From Cylindrospermopsis curvispora GIHE-G1 (GTDB lineage Bacteria > Cyanobacteriota > Cyanobacteriia > Cyanobacteriales > Nostocaceae): a stretch of DNA of 64,000 nucleotides. The position numbers and the translations under genes were made by a program. Positions 1-9,319 of the stretch are shown one piece after another. Position 1 is the first letter of the stretch. The number at the start of each line of letters is the position of its first letter. Under the pieces are notes generated by a model. That model saw only the letters and a program-made list of their open reading frames with translations. It did not search any database and was not told the origin of the DNA. The stretch lies in contig NZ_CP060822.1 in the NCBI RefSeq assembly GCF_014489415.1, forward strand, positions 1,002,311 to 1,066,310, given 5' to 3'.

Positions 1-361
1 TTAATAACATCTGCTGAAACCTGTCCAGCAGTGGAATAAAAATAACTATTAGTCCATAGGCTAGGAAGTTTAAGTAATTCAGGAAATTTTCGTCTTAACA
101 AGCAAGATGACCGTCCTTTAAAAGCTTTAACCACTTGATTTATAGCATGGTTGATGTTCTACAAATAAATGAACATGGTGCAACCTCAAGAGCGAGGATA
201 TCCCAGTCTTTTTCTTTGGCTAGTTCGTAAATTACCTGTCGAAGGCGTTTAGCTATCTCTCCAGATAATACCTTTTTTCGGCGTTTAGGTATCCATACAA
301 GATGCACTACTGCATTACCTTTTGAGTGATTTCCTATTCTGTATTCCAGTGTTGTCTTCAT
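1..361 (-). pseudogene. tnpA: IS200/IS605 TnpA transposase, frameshifted and cut by window edge
   Basis: TnpA is a single-strand Y1 (HUH) transposase that cuts and rejoins the hairpin ends of the element. The N-terminal part reads normally (HLVWIPKRRK, typical of the family) from the ATG at 361. The frame then breaks exactly where the HUH motif should be: HVHLF is found in another frame. A second 5-nt loss follows about 20 nt later (compare CATCAACCATGC here with CATCAACCAGATGTTGC at 28694-28710). About 31 nt of the 3' end, by comparison with the other copy, lies left of the window. Inactive. Confidence 0.85.
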
Positions 362-440
362 ATTGTTTCGTGGCTGCTATTGACAAGTAAATCATATCTC
401 AACTATACTTTTGAAATCAACAAACATTGAAGGTCGAACA

Positions 441-1096
441 ATGTACGGATGCCAACAAGTTCTTATCAAGTCCGATAAATCAATAACAGCCATATTGGAG
501 TACGTCTGCACAGAAGCTAAAAAGCTGACAAATTGTGGCGTTTACTATTCTAGGCAGATGTACTTTAAAACTGGTTATATTCCTAGTAGAGCAGATTTGC
601 ATAAACAACTAGGAACTTATCAGAAAAACGTTCATTATCAGGCATTGTATTCTGATACTTCTCAACAAATACTAACTAGTGTAATAGTATTGATTTGGGG
701 TCTAAAAACAATCAGAAGTTTGTCCAAATTCCCACAGCAAGATTAAAAGACCGTATTGCTCAATTATGTAAACAATACGGAATAGATTTTATTGAAACAG
801 AAGAATCATACACTTCTCAATCATCGTTTTTTGATTGCGACAATATACCTAAATTCGGTGAAAAACCCGAAGGGTGGGAAGCAAGCGGGAAACGAGTTAG
901 TCGTGGAGTATATGAAACTTCTGATGGGTTCAAAATTAATGCGGACTGTAATGGTGCTGCTAATATTTTGAAAAAAGTAGCGGTGATGCTAGGAATTGAT
1001 CTTAGCGGAATCAGTAGAGGCTGTTTAAGCCAGCCTCAGAAAGTTCGTTTATGGACTCTTCAGAAATCTCTGTGTCTTCAGACCGGAGAAGCTTAA
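441..1096 (+). pseudogene. tnpB: TnpB (OrfB) RNA-guided nuclease, internal deletion
   Basis: TnpB is the RuvC-fold, RNA-guided nuclease of IS605 elements. The N-terminal part (MYGCQQVLIKSD) runs from the ATG at 441 to about 683. The next base corresponds to the last third of TnpB: the Glu motif region FIETEESYTSQSS and the final RuvC Asp motif INADCNGAANIL are present. Aligning with the copy at 27130-28412 puts the deletion at about 627 bp, removing the first RuvC Asp (GIDHG). The two parts are also out of frame. The stop codon sits at the right tip of the element. Confidence 0.85.
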
Positions 1097-1661
1097 TTCC
1101 CCCCGCTTTTACCTTGTAATCGCGTACATCCCGCATGCCAATTAATCCTAAAGAATAGGGAAACCCCTGAGGACGATTGGGATACCCCGATCTCAATTGT
1201 CGCAAAACTCCAATTAAACTTTGATCACTGAGAGCATCAATTTCATCCAAAAATACGACTAAGGGTCGTTCAGAGGTTGCAGCCCAGGCGCTTAAAAAAA
1301 CGTTTAATTTAGACCTGGTTTCCATACCAGGCCAATAGGTTGGCTGTAAGTTTGGAGGTAACCGAAAACGGATAGACTGTTTCCACTCGCTCAATATGGC
1401 CTGTTCAGCTGAGTCTAGGTCAGAGGAAAAGGGTGCTCCTACCTCCAAAGACAACATTACAGCAGTGTACTCACCACTAGCTGTTAACTCCTGGGCTAAG
1501 GCCAACATAGCAGTGGTTTTACTTACTTGTCGGGGAGCATGGATAACAAAGTAATTTTGCTGGTTAATGAGAGAGCGTAGTTCCGGTAGTCTTGCGGTGG
1601 GTGGCAACATGTAGTGGATATCGGCTTTACAAGGACCAGCGGTATTAAAGTGTTTCGACAT
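1097..1661 (-). pseudogene. AAA-type ATPase, 3' end lost to IS insertion
   Basis: From the ATG at 1661 the frame encodes about 188 residues of a single-domain ATP-binding protein. The sequence FVIHAPRQVSKTTAMLA is a Walker A region, and LVVFLDEIDAL is a Walker B. The family normally has G-K-T/S in the P-loop, but here it reads S-K-T, so nucleotide binding may already have been weakened. After VKAGG the frame enters the IS200/IS605 right end and stops 28 codons later. Intact relatives of this ATP-binding family are much longer, so this is read as a gene interrupted by the insertion. No 3' remainder is visible because the window starts inside the IS. Confidence 0.75.
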
Positions 1662-1727
1662 GGTGAGTTGTCAGAAGCGAGAGTTTATGGTATGGTTTCT
1701 CTACCAATTCTATTTGCCCTGTGTTAT

Positions 1728-2471
1728 TTATCTCAACAATTCCTGAAATTCCCTGTTATGCCTAATTTGAAGAAAGTCTTTATCCGCTTTTGCTAGTTCA
1801 GTATATTTTTGACGTTCCATCTTAATAGCTTTAGCTAAAGACTTCACAGCTAGGTCTGCCTGTTTCTGTAAGGCATAATTACAAGCCTTATTATAATATG
1901 CGGCAGCGAAGTTCGGATTGATGCTAATTGCTTGATTATAGGATGCCAAACCTTCTTGGTAGCGTCCCAGTTTTGTCAGGGCAATTCCCTTATTTATCCA
2001 TGCCTCAAATTTATTTGGCTCAATCACTATGGACTCATTATACGACCTTATTGCCTCTTCGTAACGATCTAATGCTGATAGGGCATTACCCCGATTATAC
2101 CAGGCTTCATTTTTGTTAGGGCGGAGGGCGATCGCCTGATCATAAGATTTCAATGCTTCCTGGTGGCGTTTTAGGGACAGTAGGGCATTTCCCCTGTTTA
2201 CCCATGATGGTATATTATCCTTTTGAATTGCAATTGCCTGATTATAAAGCTGAAGTGCTTCTTCGTAACGTCCAGTATTTAAGAAACCATTGCCCTGACT
2301 CAATAGATTTGCGACTTTTTGACTATCCTGAACTTGCGCCATTAGCTGCGCTACGTTATTTTCCCGAACAATTTGTCTTGTATATTCCGTAGAAGATTGG
2401 GCTGCATCAGCACAGCCACTTACTAGGAAACCAATCAACCCAGATGTAATCAAGCGTCGAAAAATAACCAT
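1728..2471 (-). CDS. TPR-repeat lipoprotein
   Basis: The product is 247 residues from the ATG at 2471. That start is preferred to an upstream one at 2522 because it places a basic, hydrophobic signal directly at the N-terminus, ending in the lipobox LVSGCA, so lipid anchoring after cleavage at Cys is predicted. From about residue 50 there are roughly five tetratricopeptide repeats of the GRYEEALQLYNQAI type, 34 residues each, which normally form a protein-binding superhelix. The last 40 residues (AIKMERQKYTELAKADKDF) match the C-terminal cap common in cyanobacterial TPR proteins. The binding partner is unknown. The gene stands alone. Confidence 0.8.
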   Translation of the reverse strand: MVIFRRLITSGLIGFLVSGCADAAQSSTEYTRQIVRENNVAQLMAQVQDSQKVANLLSQGNGFLNTGRYEEALQLYNQAIAIQKDNIPSWVNRGNALLSLKRHQEALKSYDQAIALRPNKNEAWYNRGNALSALDRYEEAIRSYNESIVIEPNKFEAWINKGIALTKLGRYQEGLASYNQAISINPNFAAAYYNKACNYALQKQADLAVKSLAKAIKMERQKYTELAKADKDFLQIRHNREFQELLR

Positions 2472-2662
2472 ACTACAACTACGCAAAATATCATCTCCTA
2501 GCATAATTTTATGATTGTTCAATCACCCAATGAGGTATCTAAATCAACCAGAATAGGACTAATTATCTTTTATTTTCCACGTTCAAAAATGAAGATTTCA
2601 ACAAAACTAGTAAAAACAGACTAAGAGTACGTTAGGTATGCGTGACAAGCACCAAATCATTG

Positions 2663-2741
2663 AGGAGGCGTGTGAAGGGAAACTTTCATGCACGGTTTTG
2701 AAGACTAACGGGGTTGGTGACAACCTCGTTGAGTTTAATTC
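2663..2741 (+). mobile_element. Group II intron 3' relic (domains V and VI)
   Basis: A 34-nt hairpin at 2665-2698 has the layout of group II intron domain V: lower stem CGTG/CACG, a two-base bulge, upper stem TGAAG/TTTCA and a GAAA tetraloop. It is followed at 2706-2729 by a ten-pair stem, AACGGGGTTG with CAACCTCGTT, closed by a GTGA loop, which fits domain VI. The conserved AGC catalytic triad of domain V reads AGG here. No reverse transcriptase or upstream intron domains are recognisable, so this is a dead 3' fragment. Recognition is by memory of domain V, not by a covariance search. Confidence 0.6.
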
Positions 2742-2797
2742 CTCAACCCAACCCACATTATATTATATTTATAATTTTCTAATCGAAGCCTTTCCTG

Positions 2798-2870
2798 GTA
2801 TTTATTCCGTATGGGCAAGGCTCTCTATACCTATATTATGTAGCTTAAACTACATTCCAAATTTAGAATT
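2798..2870 (+). repeat. 73-bp dispersed repeat, copy a
   Basis: This matches 5471-5543 with four differences over 73 bp and in the same orientation. It contains the small palindrome ATGTAG-CTTAAA-CTACAT. The two copies flank por and the pentapeptide gene. No coding content was seen. Confidence 0.85.
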
Positions 2871-2923
2871 TCTGATCCTTATTGGGAAGGCTTTACATTT
2901 GAGGCACTTCTTGCTAAAGTTAG

Positions 2924-3976
<1,053 letters not shown>

Positions 3977-4062
3977 GGAGATGGGGGAATGGGGCACATT
4001 ATCTACTATTTAGTATCTCCTATATATTTACCATCTAATATTTTCCGAGGTTTGAGCAAGTA

Positions 4063-5454
4063 ATGAGTGTGGAGTCTAATTCAAGTCCCAATTCAAGTCC
4101 TGATTCTCACAGTTTATCAGGTGCCCATCTGCCAGATCATCAATTACACCCAGATGATTTTGATGGTAAAGCGGGTGAAAATACGCTGGTATCTGAACAT
4201 TTATTTGCTCAACAACTCCCCGCTGCTATTTCTTTCTTGCAATCCCCAAAATATACCAATCTTCTCAAAAAGTCTACCTCTATTTTCTCCCACAACACTA
4301 CCCTAACTTCTGGTGCTAATTCTCAAGATTTTATCTTTACCCTCCTGGCGATCGCCTTAACTATTATCAGTACAACCATTAATAATAATTTTCTGGGTGT
4401 TATCAGTACCATATTGACTATTTTCCTATGCACAAAACTACTTTTACCCTGGTTAAGAGCAATTATTAAAGAGTGGGTTTCTCCACAAGATCAGAAGATT
4501 TTCCTGGGTTTTATTACCCTTACCTTTGCCATTGTTGGCAGCTTAAAATTCTTTGGTTTAGGTAATGTTATCATCAAGGAGACTGGGAAAATTAATTGGG
4601 ATGTTTTAGGAAGCGTAGCGGATTGGTTTGGAGCTTTAGGTCAAATTTTTATAGCTATAATTGCAGTTTATGTGGCCTGGAGACAATATATAATTTCCAA
4701 AGACCTAACTATTCAACAAAATTTACTAACTATTCAACAAAATATTATTACCCAACAACAAACCATAGATTCCTACTTTCAAGGAATTTCTGATTTGGTC
4801 TTAGATGAGGAGGGATTATTAGAAGATTGGCCTCAAGAAAGAGCGATCGCTGAAGGGCGCACCTCTGCAATTCTTAGTAGTGTAGATGCTAGTGGAAAAG
4901 CCAAAATACTCAGATTTCTTTCTCGCTCTAAACTCCTCACTCCTTTACAACGTGACCGTCGTCTAGGTAGACCCATTCTTGATGGTATGGGTGGTTATGC
5001 TGAAGACAGATTATATGGAACCCGGGTTATAGATTTAGGAGTAATGTTAGCGGGTTCTGATTTATCGAATACTGATTTACGTTGGACCGATTTAACGGAA
5101 GTGAATTTAGTTCATTCTAACCTGAGTGGTTGCGACTTAGTCAAGGCTAATCTATCTCGTGCCATACTATATGAGGCAAATATGAGCCAAGCAGATTTTA
5201 ATGGAACACGGTTGTTCTATGGATCAGCAGAGCAAGCTTCACCTCGTAGTCGTACTGAACCTCCTAACTATCAAACAGGGGAGCATACAGGAGCAGTGGT
5301 AGAGAACGTGGATTTTACTGGTGTGCAAAGAATGTCAGAATCAACCCGTTACTACTGTTGTGCTTGGTGTGGAGAGAAATCCAGAACTACCATACCTGGT
5401 GGTTGTGAAGGAATACCAAATAAATTGCCGGGAAATGAAAGGAACAAAACCTAA
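4063..5454 (+). CDS. Membrane protein with pentapeptide repeats
   Basis: The product is 463 residues. After a polar Ser/Pro-rich N-terminus come hydrophobic stretches near 88-130, 145-165 and 190-207, predicted membrane spans. Next is a Gln-rich linker (LTIQQNLLTIQQN). A block of A(D/N)LXX pentapeptides follows near 325-385 (LSNTDLRWTDLTEVNL), which should form a right-handed quadrilateral helix. The C-terminus has an unusual cysteine cluster, YYCCAWC. Related membrane-anchored pentapeptide proteins occur in filamentous cyanobacteria without a known function. A Cys cluster binding metal is possible but only a guess. Confidence 0.75.
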   Translation: MSVESNSSPNSSPDSHSLSGAHLPDHQLHPDDFDGKAGENTLVSEHLFAQQLPAAISFLQSPKYTNLLKKSTSIFSHNTTLTSGANSQDFIFTLLAIALTIISTTINNNFLGVISTILTIFLCTKLLLPWLRAIIKEWVSPQDQKIFLGFITLTFAIVGSLKFFGLGNVIIKETGKINWDVLGSVADWFGALGQIFIAIIAVYVAWRQYIISKDLTIQQNLLTIQQNIITQQQTIDSYFQGISDLVLDEEGLLEDWPQERAIAEGRTSAILSSVDASGKAKILRFLSRSKLLTPLQRDRRLGRPILDGMGGYAEDRLYGTRVIDLGVMLAGSDLSNTDLRWTDLTEVNLVHSNLSGCDLVKANLSRAILYEANMSQADFNGTRLFYGSAEQASPRSRTEPPNYQTGEHTGAVVENVDFTGVQRMSESTRYYCCAWCGEKSRTTIPGGCEGIPNKLPGNERNKT

Positions 5455-5470
5455 CAAATATCATGATAAT

Positions 5471-5543
5471 GTATTTATTCAGTATGAGCAAGGCTCTCTA
5501 TACCTATATTCTGTAGCTTAAACTACATTCCAAATTTATAATT
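5471..5543 (+). repeat. 73-bp dispersed repeat, copy b
   Basis: This is the direct-repeat partner of 2798-2870. It begins 17 bp after the stop codon of the pentapeptide gene and includes the same palindromic core, here CTGTAG-CTTAAA-CTACAT. Confidence 0.85.
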
Positions 5544-5615
5544 GCTGGAGAAACCGAATTTTTTCTATCAATCAACCAATTTCAAGTTACAATTTCAAAC
5601 TAAGTTGATAAGAAC

Positions 5616-6563
5616 ATGAGTGATAGAATGCGTGCCATTGTAGTTGACCCTAACATACCAGGGCGCTTAACAATAAAAGAAGTCCCAGCACCCACACCCA
5701 CTGTGAATGAAGCTTTGATCAGAGTTGCATCAACTTCATTAAATCGCGGTGAAATCAGACGTGCTAGTACAGCTACCCCTGGTTGGCGTCCTGGTTGGGA
5801 TTTAGCTGGTACTGTAGAAAAATCCGCTGCTGATGGTTCTGGTCCTGCTGTGGGAACACGGGTAGTAGGTTATGTTCCCAGTGGTGCATGGGGAGAGTTA
5901 GTCCCAGTACCCACCCATTCTCTGGCCGAATTACCACACTTTGTATCATTTACCCAAGCTGCTACCCTACCGATAGCAGGTCTAACAGCTTACCATATCA
6001 TGAAAAAAGGTGGTTTTCTACTGAATAAATCCGTGTTAATTACTGGTGCATCTGGTGGAGTTGGTAACTTTGCCATTCAGCTGGCTCGATTAAGCGGAGC
6101 AAAAGTAGTTACACATCTACGACAATCTAAATATGAATCTGTAGTCAAACAAGCGGGATCTCGTCACGTGGTCATTGGTGAGGATATTTCATCTGCTCAA
6201 GTATACGGACCCTATCACTTGATTGTAGATTCTGTAGGTGGTAATATTCTTGGTCAAGCTCTCAATTTTCTGGACTCTAATGGAACAGCTGTGGTATTTG
6301 GAGCTACTGGGGGAAGGGAAGTAACCTTTAACGCAGGCAATCTTTATGCTCTTGGTGGTGCGAGTATATATGGGTTAATAGTATTTCATGAATTGAAACA
6401 AGAACCAGCGGCTATAGGGTTAAAATGGTTGTTGGAGCTAGTGGAATCTGCCCAATTACGTCCCCATATTGAGATAGAAGCGTCATGGAACGAAGTTGCC
6501 AACATAGCACAAAAGTTGATGGAAAGAAGTTTTCCTGGTAAAGCAGTTTTGCATATTCTATGA
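5616..6563 (+). CDS. Quinone oxidoreductase-like MDR protein
   Basis: This 315-residue medium-chain dehydrogenase/reductase has a GroES-like N-terminal domain and a Rossmann domain with ITGASGGVGNFAIQ near 142-155 for NAD(P)H. The cysteine/histidine ligands of zinc-dependent alcohol dehydrogenases are not present, which points to the zinc-free quinone reductase branch. The likely reaction is NADPH-dependent reduction of a quinone or enone; the substrate cannot be read from the sequence. The ATG at 5616 gives MSDRMRAIVV, and a second ATG four codons later is also possible. Confidence 0.85.
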   Translation: MSDRMRAIVVDPNIPGRLTIKEVPAPTPTVNEALIRVASTSLNRGEIRRASTATPGWRPGWDLAGTVEKSAADGSGPAVGTRVVGYVPSGAWGELVPVPTHSLAELPHFVSFTQAATLPIAGLTAYHIMKKGGFLLNKSVLITGASGGVGNFAIQLARLSGAKVVTHLRQSKYESVVKQAGSRHVVIGEDISSAQVYGPYHLIVDSVGGNILGQALNFLDSNGTAVVFGATGGREVTFNAGNLYALGGASIYGLIVFHELKQEPAAIGLKWLLELVESAQLRPHIEIEASWNEVANIAQKLMERSFPGKAVLHIL

Positions 6564-6602
6564 GCCCACTTACTGCTAATCTAATATCAATTAGTTGGTT
6601 TG

Positions 6603-6884
6603 TTATCCATCCGTTTGTGGTGGAAGATTTTGCAGAATATCTAAAATGCGGCGGTTTTCAGTTTGTAAACCCCTCACATCCAGTTGTATTTCTCTTACTT
6701 CTGATTGTATCTCTCTAATTTCTGATTGCATCTCTCTCATTTCTGTAACCACACTATCAAAGTTACGCTGCATTACTTCAAAATTACGCTGATGTATAGC
6801 CACTGTTTCTAGAAGTGCGCTCACAGCTAATCTAATATCAATCAGTTGGTTTTCCATGTTATTTATCCGTTCTTGATTACTCAT
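6603..6884 (-). CDS. Tandem coiled-coil protein, unit 4 (last)
   Basis: This is the last of four head-to-tail paralogues, 93 residues. The conserved N-terminal part (MENQLIDIRLAVSALLET) is followed by four exact heptads of the type E-I-R-E-M-Q-S. These have hydrophobic residues at positions 2 and 5, the 3-4 spacing of a coiled coil. The tail RILDILQNLPP ends in QTDG, unlike the other three. Its start overlaps the stop of unit 3 by 8 nt (ATGAGTAA), implying translational coupling. No known family was recognised. Confidence 0.7.
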   Translation of the reverse strand: MSNQERINNMENQLIDIRLAVSALLETVAIHQRNFEVMQRNFDSVVTEMREMQSEIREIQSEVREIQLDVRGLQTENRRILDILQNLPPQTDG

Positions 6885-7203
6885 AACTTCCCCCGGGTGG
6901 AAGATTTTGGAGAATATCTAAAATGCGACGATTTTCAGTTTGTAAACCCCTCACATCTAGTTGTATTTCTCTTACTTCTGATTGCATCTCTCTAATTTCT
7001 GATTGCATTTCTCTAGTGTCTGATCGCATTTCTCTAATTTCTAACTGTATCTCTCTCATTTCTGTAACCATACTGTCAAAGTTACGCTGCATTACTTCAA
7101 AATTACGCTGATGTATAGCCACTGTTTCTAGAAGTGCGCTCACAGCTAGTCTAATATCAATCAGTTGGTTTTCCATGCTATCCATCCGTTCTTGATTACT
7201 CAT
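6877..7203 (-). CDS. Tandem coiled-coil protein, unit 3
   Basis: 108 residues, the longest of the four paralogues, with six heptads including the diverged ones EIREMRS and DTREMQS. The N-terminal 45 residues are almost identical to those of its neighbours. It ends NLPPGGSYE, and the last codons overlap the next start as ATGAGTAA. A GGGGGAA stretch just before that start can act as the ribosome site. It has no signal peptide or membrane segment, so a soluble oligomerising protein is expected. Function unknown. Confidence 0.7.
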   Translation of the reverse strand: MSNQERMDSMENQLIDIRLAVSALLETVAIHQRNFEVMQRNFDSMVTEMREIQLEIREMRSDTREMQSEIREMQSEVREIQLDVRGLQTENRRILDILQNLPPGGSYE

Positions 7204-7501
7204 AATTTCCCCCAGGTGGAAGATTTTGGAGAATATCTAAAATGCGACGATTTTCAGTTTGTAAACCCCTCACATCTAGTTGTATTTCTCTTACTTCTGA
7301 TTGCATCTCTCTAATTTCTGATTGCATCTCCCTAATTTCTGATTGCATCTCTCTCATTTCTATAACCACACTGTCGAAGTTACGCTGCATCACCTCAAAG
7401 TTGCGCTGATGTATAGCCACTGTTTCTAGAAGTGCGCTCACAGCTAATCTAATATCAATCAGTTGGTTTTCCATGCTATCCATCCGTTCTTGATTACTCA
7501 T
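7196..7501 (-). CDS. Tandem coiled-coil protein, unit 2
   Basis: 101 residues with five heptads, two of them identical EIREMQS units at protein level. It starts inside the end of unit 1 and ends inside the start of unit 3, both by 8-nt ATGAGTAA overlaps. The charged Glu/Arg pattern at the flanking heptad positions suggests that the paralogues could pair with each other. No catalytic motif is visible. Confidence 0.7.
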   Translation of the reverse strand: MSNQERMDSMENQLIDIRLAVSALLETVAIHQRNFEVMQRNFDSVVIEMREMQSEIREMQSEIREMQSEVREIQLDVRGLQTENRRILDILQNLPPGGNYE

Positions 7502-7778
7502 AATTTCCCCCAGGTGGAAGATTTTGGAGAATATCTAAAATGCGACGATTTTCAGTTTGTAAACCCCTCACATCTAGTTGTATTTCTCTTACTTCTGATT
7601 GCATCTCTCTAATTTCTGATTGCATCTGTCTCATTTCTACAACCACATTGTCAAAGTTACGCTGCATCACTTCAAAATTGCGCTGATATATAACAGATGT
7701 TTCTAGAAGTGCGCTCACAGCTAATCTAATATCAATCAGTTGGTTTTCCATGTTATCTATCCGTTCTTGATTGCTCAT
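7494..7778 (-). CDS. Tandem coiled-coil protein, unit 1 (first)
   Basis: 94 residues with four heptads, and the first gene of the array in transcription order. It differs most in the segment before the heptads (LLETSVIYQRNF against LLETVAIHQRNF in the others). Transcription of the array must start upstream of 7778, in the 80-bp gap shared with the secreted-protein gene. A HIP1-like GCGATCGC lies in that gap near 7827. Confidence 0.7.
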   Translation of the reverse strand: MSNQERIDNMENQLIDIRLAVSALLETSVIYQRNFEVMQRNFDNVVVEMRQMQSEIREMQSEVREIQLDVRGLQTENRRILDILQNLPPGGNYE

Positions 7779-7859
7779 AAAAAACTAAAACTAGCTAAAT
7801 TCTGTTCTTGGTTCAGGATTTTTGGGCGATCGCAAAATATATTAACAATCTAACATTAG

Positions 7860-8462
7860 TTAACTTCTTAAACTTCCTGCTTGACAGTCTCGTAACCACA
7901 ATTTAACAGCTTGCGCAATAACTCCATTACTACTATTTCTAGGTGGGGATATAACTGATTTTAATGGATAGTCACCTGCTTGGCTAAACATCATTACCAC
8001 TCGCCAACCAGATGGAGTTTTAGTTACAAATAACCAGTGGAACTGTTGTAACTCTATTGATTTTCCCTTGCTATATTGTCGTTCTAATGTGGTAAAAAAT
8101 AGCTGTTCCACACCTTTGGATACATAACTAGAGTCCGTATTAATATTAGGATTTAAAGGTAAAGATTTAAACTCAGATCTACCCGCTACCATAACATAGG
8201 GATAAAGATCAACGCTCAGACCAAGACGACGAGAACGTTGAGTCACCCGATTGGCATAACTAGGTAAATCAAGCATTAACCGAGTAGTTAAATTTTCCCA
8301 ACTCTGTTGAGAACAAGAAGTGGCAAATTTGGTTTTGGATGGGTAATTTATGGGTTCATAAGCAGTATTTTTAGCGTAAGTAGGAGATAAAAAAACAAAT
8401 AGGCAGTAATAAAAGGAATAAGGTAGGAGAAATAGTCTATTCACAATCAGATACCTTCCCAA
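7860..8462 (-). CDS. Secreted protein of unknown function
   Basis: The product is 200 residues. The N-terminus is a clear signal sequence (hydrophobic run YSFYYCLFVFLSPTYA) with probable cleavage after TYA. The mature part has short recognisable stretches such as RSRRLGLSVDLYPYVMVAGR and a conserved-looking end, VKLWLRDCQAGS. No known domain was recognised. It resembles the periplasmic proteins without assigned role that are widespread in filamentous cyanobacteria. It is upstream of and collinear with the coiled-coil array but separated by about 80 bp. Confidence 0.7.
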   Translation of the reverse strand: MGRYLIVNRLFLLPYSFYYCLFVFLSPTYAKNTAYEPINYPSKTKFATSCSQQSWENLTTRLMLDLPSYANRVTQRSRRLGLSVDLYPYVMVAGRSEFKSLPLNPNINTDSSYVSKGVEQLFFTTLERQYSKGKSIELQQFHWLFVTKTPSGWRVVMMFSQAGDYPLKSVISPPRNSSNGVIAQAVKLWLRDCQAGSLRS

Positions 8463-8490
8463 TAATCACAAATCATCAATGGTTTAGTCA

Positions 8491-8553
8491 TTAAGCTCCT
8501 CCGGTTTAGAAAACCGGGGATTTCTCAAGAGTTCATAGACGAACTTTCTCAGG
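8491..8553 (-). mobile_element. Solo IS200/IS605 right-end relic
   Basis: About 63 bp align with the right end of the copy at 27130 (TTAAGC, hairpin with CCGG stem, then CATAGACGAACTTTCT against CATAAACGAACTTTCT). No transposase sequence remains next to it. The relic begins inside the stop codon of pyrF, so the pyrF terminus is formed by element DNA. The hairpin may serve as the pyrF transcript end. Confidence 0.75.
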
Positions 8554-9292
8554 TAGTAGATGATAGATTTTGAATTGAACCTAGTTCCTCACATATCTTT
8601 TCCCAGGCGCTCAACGGATTAGTAGCAGCAGTGATAGGTCTGCCAATTACTAAATAGTCAGCACCATATTGTAAAGCTTGCACAGGAGACAAAGCACGTT
8701 TTTGGTCGTTTTTATTTGCCCATACGGGGCGTACTCCAGGACAAACCAACAAAAAATCTGGTCGACAACTTTCCCGCAGTTGTGCTACCTCCTGGGGAGA
8801 ACAAACTACCCCATCTAAACCAGCATTTTCAGCCAAGAGTGCCATTTGTAATGCGAATTCGGGCAATTCCAAGGGAATTTTTAAGTCAAAAGCTAAATCT
8901 CGTGCTGAAATGCTAGTCAACAAGGTAATGGCAATTAATTTTGGTGGTGCAGTACCACCAGTTGCTGCTCCCTGGAACAATGCGTCCATCGCCCCCCTAA
9001 GACAATCCTTACCACAAGTTGCGTGAATTGTCAACAAATCCACCCCATAAGTACCAGCAATACGACAAGCACTCCCTACTGTATTAGGAATGTCGTGAAA
9101 CTTTAAATCTAGGAAAACTCGCTTCTGGCGGGATTTTAAAACGTCCAGAATCCTTGGACCAACGCTGGTAAATAATTCTAAACCAACCTTCCAAAAGGAC
9201 ACATCTGGTAGCAATTCTATTAATGCGATCGCCTGGTCTAAATTTGGCACATCTAAGGGAACAATAATCCGTTCACTGGCAATTATGGACAT
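8549..9292 (-). CDS. pyrF: Orotidine 5'-phosphate decarboxylase
   Basis: This converts OMP to UMP, the last step of pyrimidine synthesis, in the cytoplasm. The product is 247 residues, slightly longer than many bacterial forms. The TIM-barrel signature [13 protein letters not shown] carries the catalytic Asp-Lys-Asp set, and LVCPGVRP binds phosphate. The C-terminal residues SIQNLSSTT and the stop codon run into a solo IS right end, so the original C-terminus may have been altered by a few residues. It lies 27 bp after tyrS on the same strand, a probable two-gene operon. Confidence 0.95.
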   Translation of the reverse strand: MSIIASERIIVPLDVPNLDQAIALIELLPDVSFWKVGLELFTSVGPRILDVLKSRQKRVFLDLKFHDIPNTVGSACRIAGTYGVDLLTIHATCGKDCLRGAMDALFQGAATGGTAPPKLIAITLLTSISARDLAFDLKIPLELPEFALQMALLAENAGLDGVVCSPQEVAQLRESCRPDFLLVCPGVRPVWANKNDQKRALSPVQALQYGADYLVIGRPITAATNPLSAWEKICEELGSIQNLSSTT

Positions 9293-9319
9293 TTACTTGT
9301 GATTTATGAGGATGGATAA

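Larger units (their letters stand above)
1..1096 (+). mobile_element. IS200/IS605-family element, copy 1, degraded
   Basis: Divergent tnpA (minus) and tnpB (plus) reading frames start 80 bp apart, the arrangement of IS605-type elements. The sequence matches the copy at 27130-28965 nearly base for base but in the opposite orientation. The left end lies outside the window. The right end is taken as the shared tip ending in GAAGCTTAA at 1096, because the two copies diverge right after it. The element carries two small deletions in tnpA and loses about 627 bp of tnpB relative to the other copy, so it cannot encode either protein. It has landed in an AAA-ATPase gene. Confidence 0.85.
6603..7778 (-). 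repeat. Four-unit tandem gene array
   Basis: Four copies of a 280-330 nt unit are nearly identical at DNA level and differ mainly by whole 21-nt insertions, each adding one heptad. They encode 94, 101, 108 and 93 residues in transcription order, with 4, 5, 6 and 4 heptads. Every internal junction is the same 8-nt stop/start overlap. Tandem duplication with unequal exchange explains this most simply. Confidence 0.9.

Noticed and set aside
6603-7778. Regular repeats that could suggest a CRISPR array
   Set aside because: The repeat unit is about 300 nt with open reading frames throughout, and the 21-nt subrepeats encode heptads without unique spacers.
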